In this document: piece after piece, positions 62,952 through 64,000 of the stretch
Layout of the letters: every line of letters starts with the position of its first letter
Numbering within the stretch: position 1 is the first letter of the stretch
DNA from: Dioscorea cayenensis subsp. rotundata
Taxonomy: Eukaryota; Streptophyta; Magnoliopsida; Dioscoreales; Dioscoreaceae
DNA: 64,000 bases
Assembly: GCF_009730915.1 (NCBI RefSeq)
Contig: NC_052487.1
Location: forward strand, 1-64,000
Direction: 5' to 3'
Notes under the pieces: generated by a model
Database searches by the model: none
What the model saw: only the letters and a program-made list of their open reading frames with translations
Told to the model about the DNA's origin: nothing
Position numbers and translations under genes: made by a program

Positions 62952-64000
62952 TCATGAATGTTTGCTGGGTGTCATCATCCTCCTTCCAATCTTATGATTA
63001 ACCATCCTGACTATCTTGTAGAACCAGAATGCACTCACCAACTGCAACCCAACTGCCATTGCCTGCCATTCCACATATCACTATAAAAACTGTGTACAAA
63101 CTGTGTAGGATCAACTAACTGCAACTAACTGCAACTAACTGCAACTAACATGAAAACATAAAAAATAAAATAAAGTCCTTACCTTGATGATCAGTGGGTT
63201 ATCAGCTGAGCAAGTTACATACATGAGATATGGCCCCCCAAACATCCTTGCAAATGTAAAGATCCCTGCAAACAAAATCTGCAGCAAATAGTTGATAGTT
63301 TTATCACTGCAAAAATGAGATTAATTAATTCTCTTTGTAACTTTTATAACACTAAGTACTATACTAAATAATTGGCAAGATAAGATACTGACATCAACTG
63401 CTAAATTGAGGTCTGTGTCTCTGTAGCCAAGCTCTTTAAGCATCTCTCTTGCATGGAGGAAAGGACTTGACATCTCAGTTATCCATAGTGCAGCCACCAT
63501 CTCTGAACCACACTGCAACAAAAGACACAGTAAATTGTAACATATATATATATATATATATAAATCATTCCCAAAGCCTTTGAAGTTTCAACACAAATAT
63601 TTCTTCTCTTACTCTTTCATATGCAAGGCCTGCACCAAGGCCAATTATGCACACAATGTGATGAACTGAATTATCAACGTTCACTTTCTTGTCCAAAGCA
63701 GAGCAAACCAAATCATATATCAGATATGAAACACTCACTGCCAATGTTTTCATCTGCAATTTTTTTTTTTTTTTTTGAAAAAGTGGATAAACCACGTTAA
63801 TTAAATTTCATCTGCAATTAAACACACACATATATATATAAATTTTATTAAACATAAAACAAAAAAGAATTTAAAAGTTACTGAAAGATTACCTGGAAAG
63901 GAGAAGAGTGAGAGGCCAGAGGACAAACAGGGCAAGCCCAATCTTGAACAGAAAGAGAAGCCAAGCAAACTGCAAGACAAGCATGGATTGTAGACACAAG
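62952..64000 (-). CDS. TLC-domain membrane protein, C-terminal five exons (partial)
   Basis: Exons at 63893-64000 (continuing beyond the window), 63613-63753, 63393-63512, 63183-63278 and 62952-63062 all join in phase 0 with GT/AG borders. They give about 190 residues ending TPSKHS. The sequence has the TLC (TRAM-LAG1-CLN8) layout: hydrophobic helices, SYLIYDLVC, the NSVHHIVCIIGL His pair, EMVAALWITEMSSPFLH, FTFARMFGGPYLMY and a final helix with AFWFYKIVRMV. It resembles plant TMEM136/TLCD-like proteins of the endomembrane system rather than ceramide synthases, since I see no Lag1p-type motif. The biochemical role is not settled for this subgroup. A mini LINE tail lies directly upstream of the exon at 63613-63753. 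The acceptor before GCAATGGCAGTTGGG was chosen to keep the frame. Confidence 0.88.
63541..63562. repeat. TA microsatellite in a TLC-gene intron
   Basis: About 11 TA units between two exons. Another TATA run lies near 63,831 in the next intron. Confidence 0.9.
63762..63805 (-). mobile_element. 44-bp LINE 3' tail inserted at a splice acceptor
   Basis: A T run (63762-63776) followed by GAAAAAGTGGATAAACCAC is the reverse of the stem-loop-lineage LINE 3' end. It is flanked by a perfect 14-bp duplication TTTCATCTGCAATT (63748-63761 and 63806-63819). It is an extremely truncated insertion, and the duplicated target contains the exon's 3' splice site. Confidence 0.9.

Noticed and set aside
1-64000. 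CRISPR arrays, operons, rRNA or tRNA genes
   Set aside because: None seen. The tandem repeats are coding modules, minisatellites or microsatellites in a plant nuclear context.

Overview
This is nuclear DNA of a flowering plant. It holds coiled-coil NB-ARC-LRR (CNL) resistance genes without introns, spliced genes with GT/AG introns, AT-rich intergenic DNA and a dense load of plant LINEs, MITEs and LTR-element debris. No TIR-type NLR is present and the style suggests a monocot, but I cannot name the species from sequence alone.

Layout. 0-1.4 kb: a decayed acidic-protein gene remnant on the plus strand. 1.7-12.07 kb (minus): a giant gene of three exons encoding about 3,100 residues of glutamate/serine/threonine-rich sequence, built from about 33 copies of a 73-80-residue module arranged as a roughly 720-bp three-module higher-order repeat. 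One stretch (about 6.8-7.5 kb) is full of small indels. 14.9-18.2 kb: two fused, 5'-truncated LINE tails. 18.9-22.9 kb (minus): an intact CNL gene (NLR1) with two in-frame tandem-repeat expansions. 23.2-24.1 kb: a hAT-type MITE in its upstream region. 24.4-42.2 kb: a transposon graveyard containing LINEs, a Stowaway MITE, a second hAT MITE, a short non-autonomous LTR element, a Mutator-type MITE and a tandemly duplicated FAR1-like fragment split by a LINE. 42.8-45.9 kb (plus): an intact CNL reading frame (NLR3) with degenerate kinase-2 and MHD motifs. 46.4-48.25 kb (minus): a pseudogene copy of the 5' half of the acidic gene. 48.4-54.6 kb (minus): NLR2, a ruined copy of NLR1 carrying an internal deletion, a stop codon and a LINE in its last LRR. 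54.6-58.7 kb: an AT-rich block beginning TGTCACGCC that cuts off the NLR2 N-terminus. 58.7-62.1 kb: nested LINEs. 62.95-64 kb (minus): the last five exons of a TLC-domain membrane-protein gene, running off the window.

Relationships. The order 'acidic-repeat gene then NLR', with its intergenic DNA, occurs twice in the same orientation (about 6.8-22.8 kb and 46.4-54.6 kb), so a block was duplicated and the second copy then decayed. Two LINE lineages are visible. One ends in an RNase H domain. The other lacks it and ends in a short GTGGTTTATCCAC stem-loop; a minute tail of this second lineage duplicated a splice acceptor in the TLC gene.
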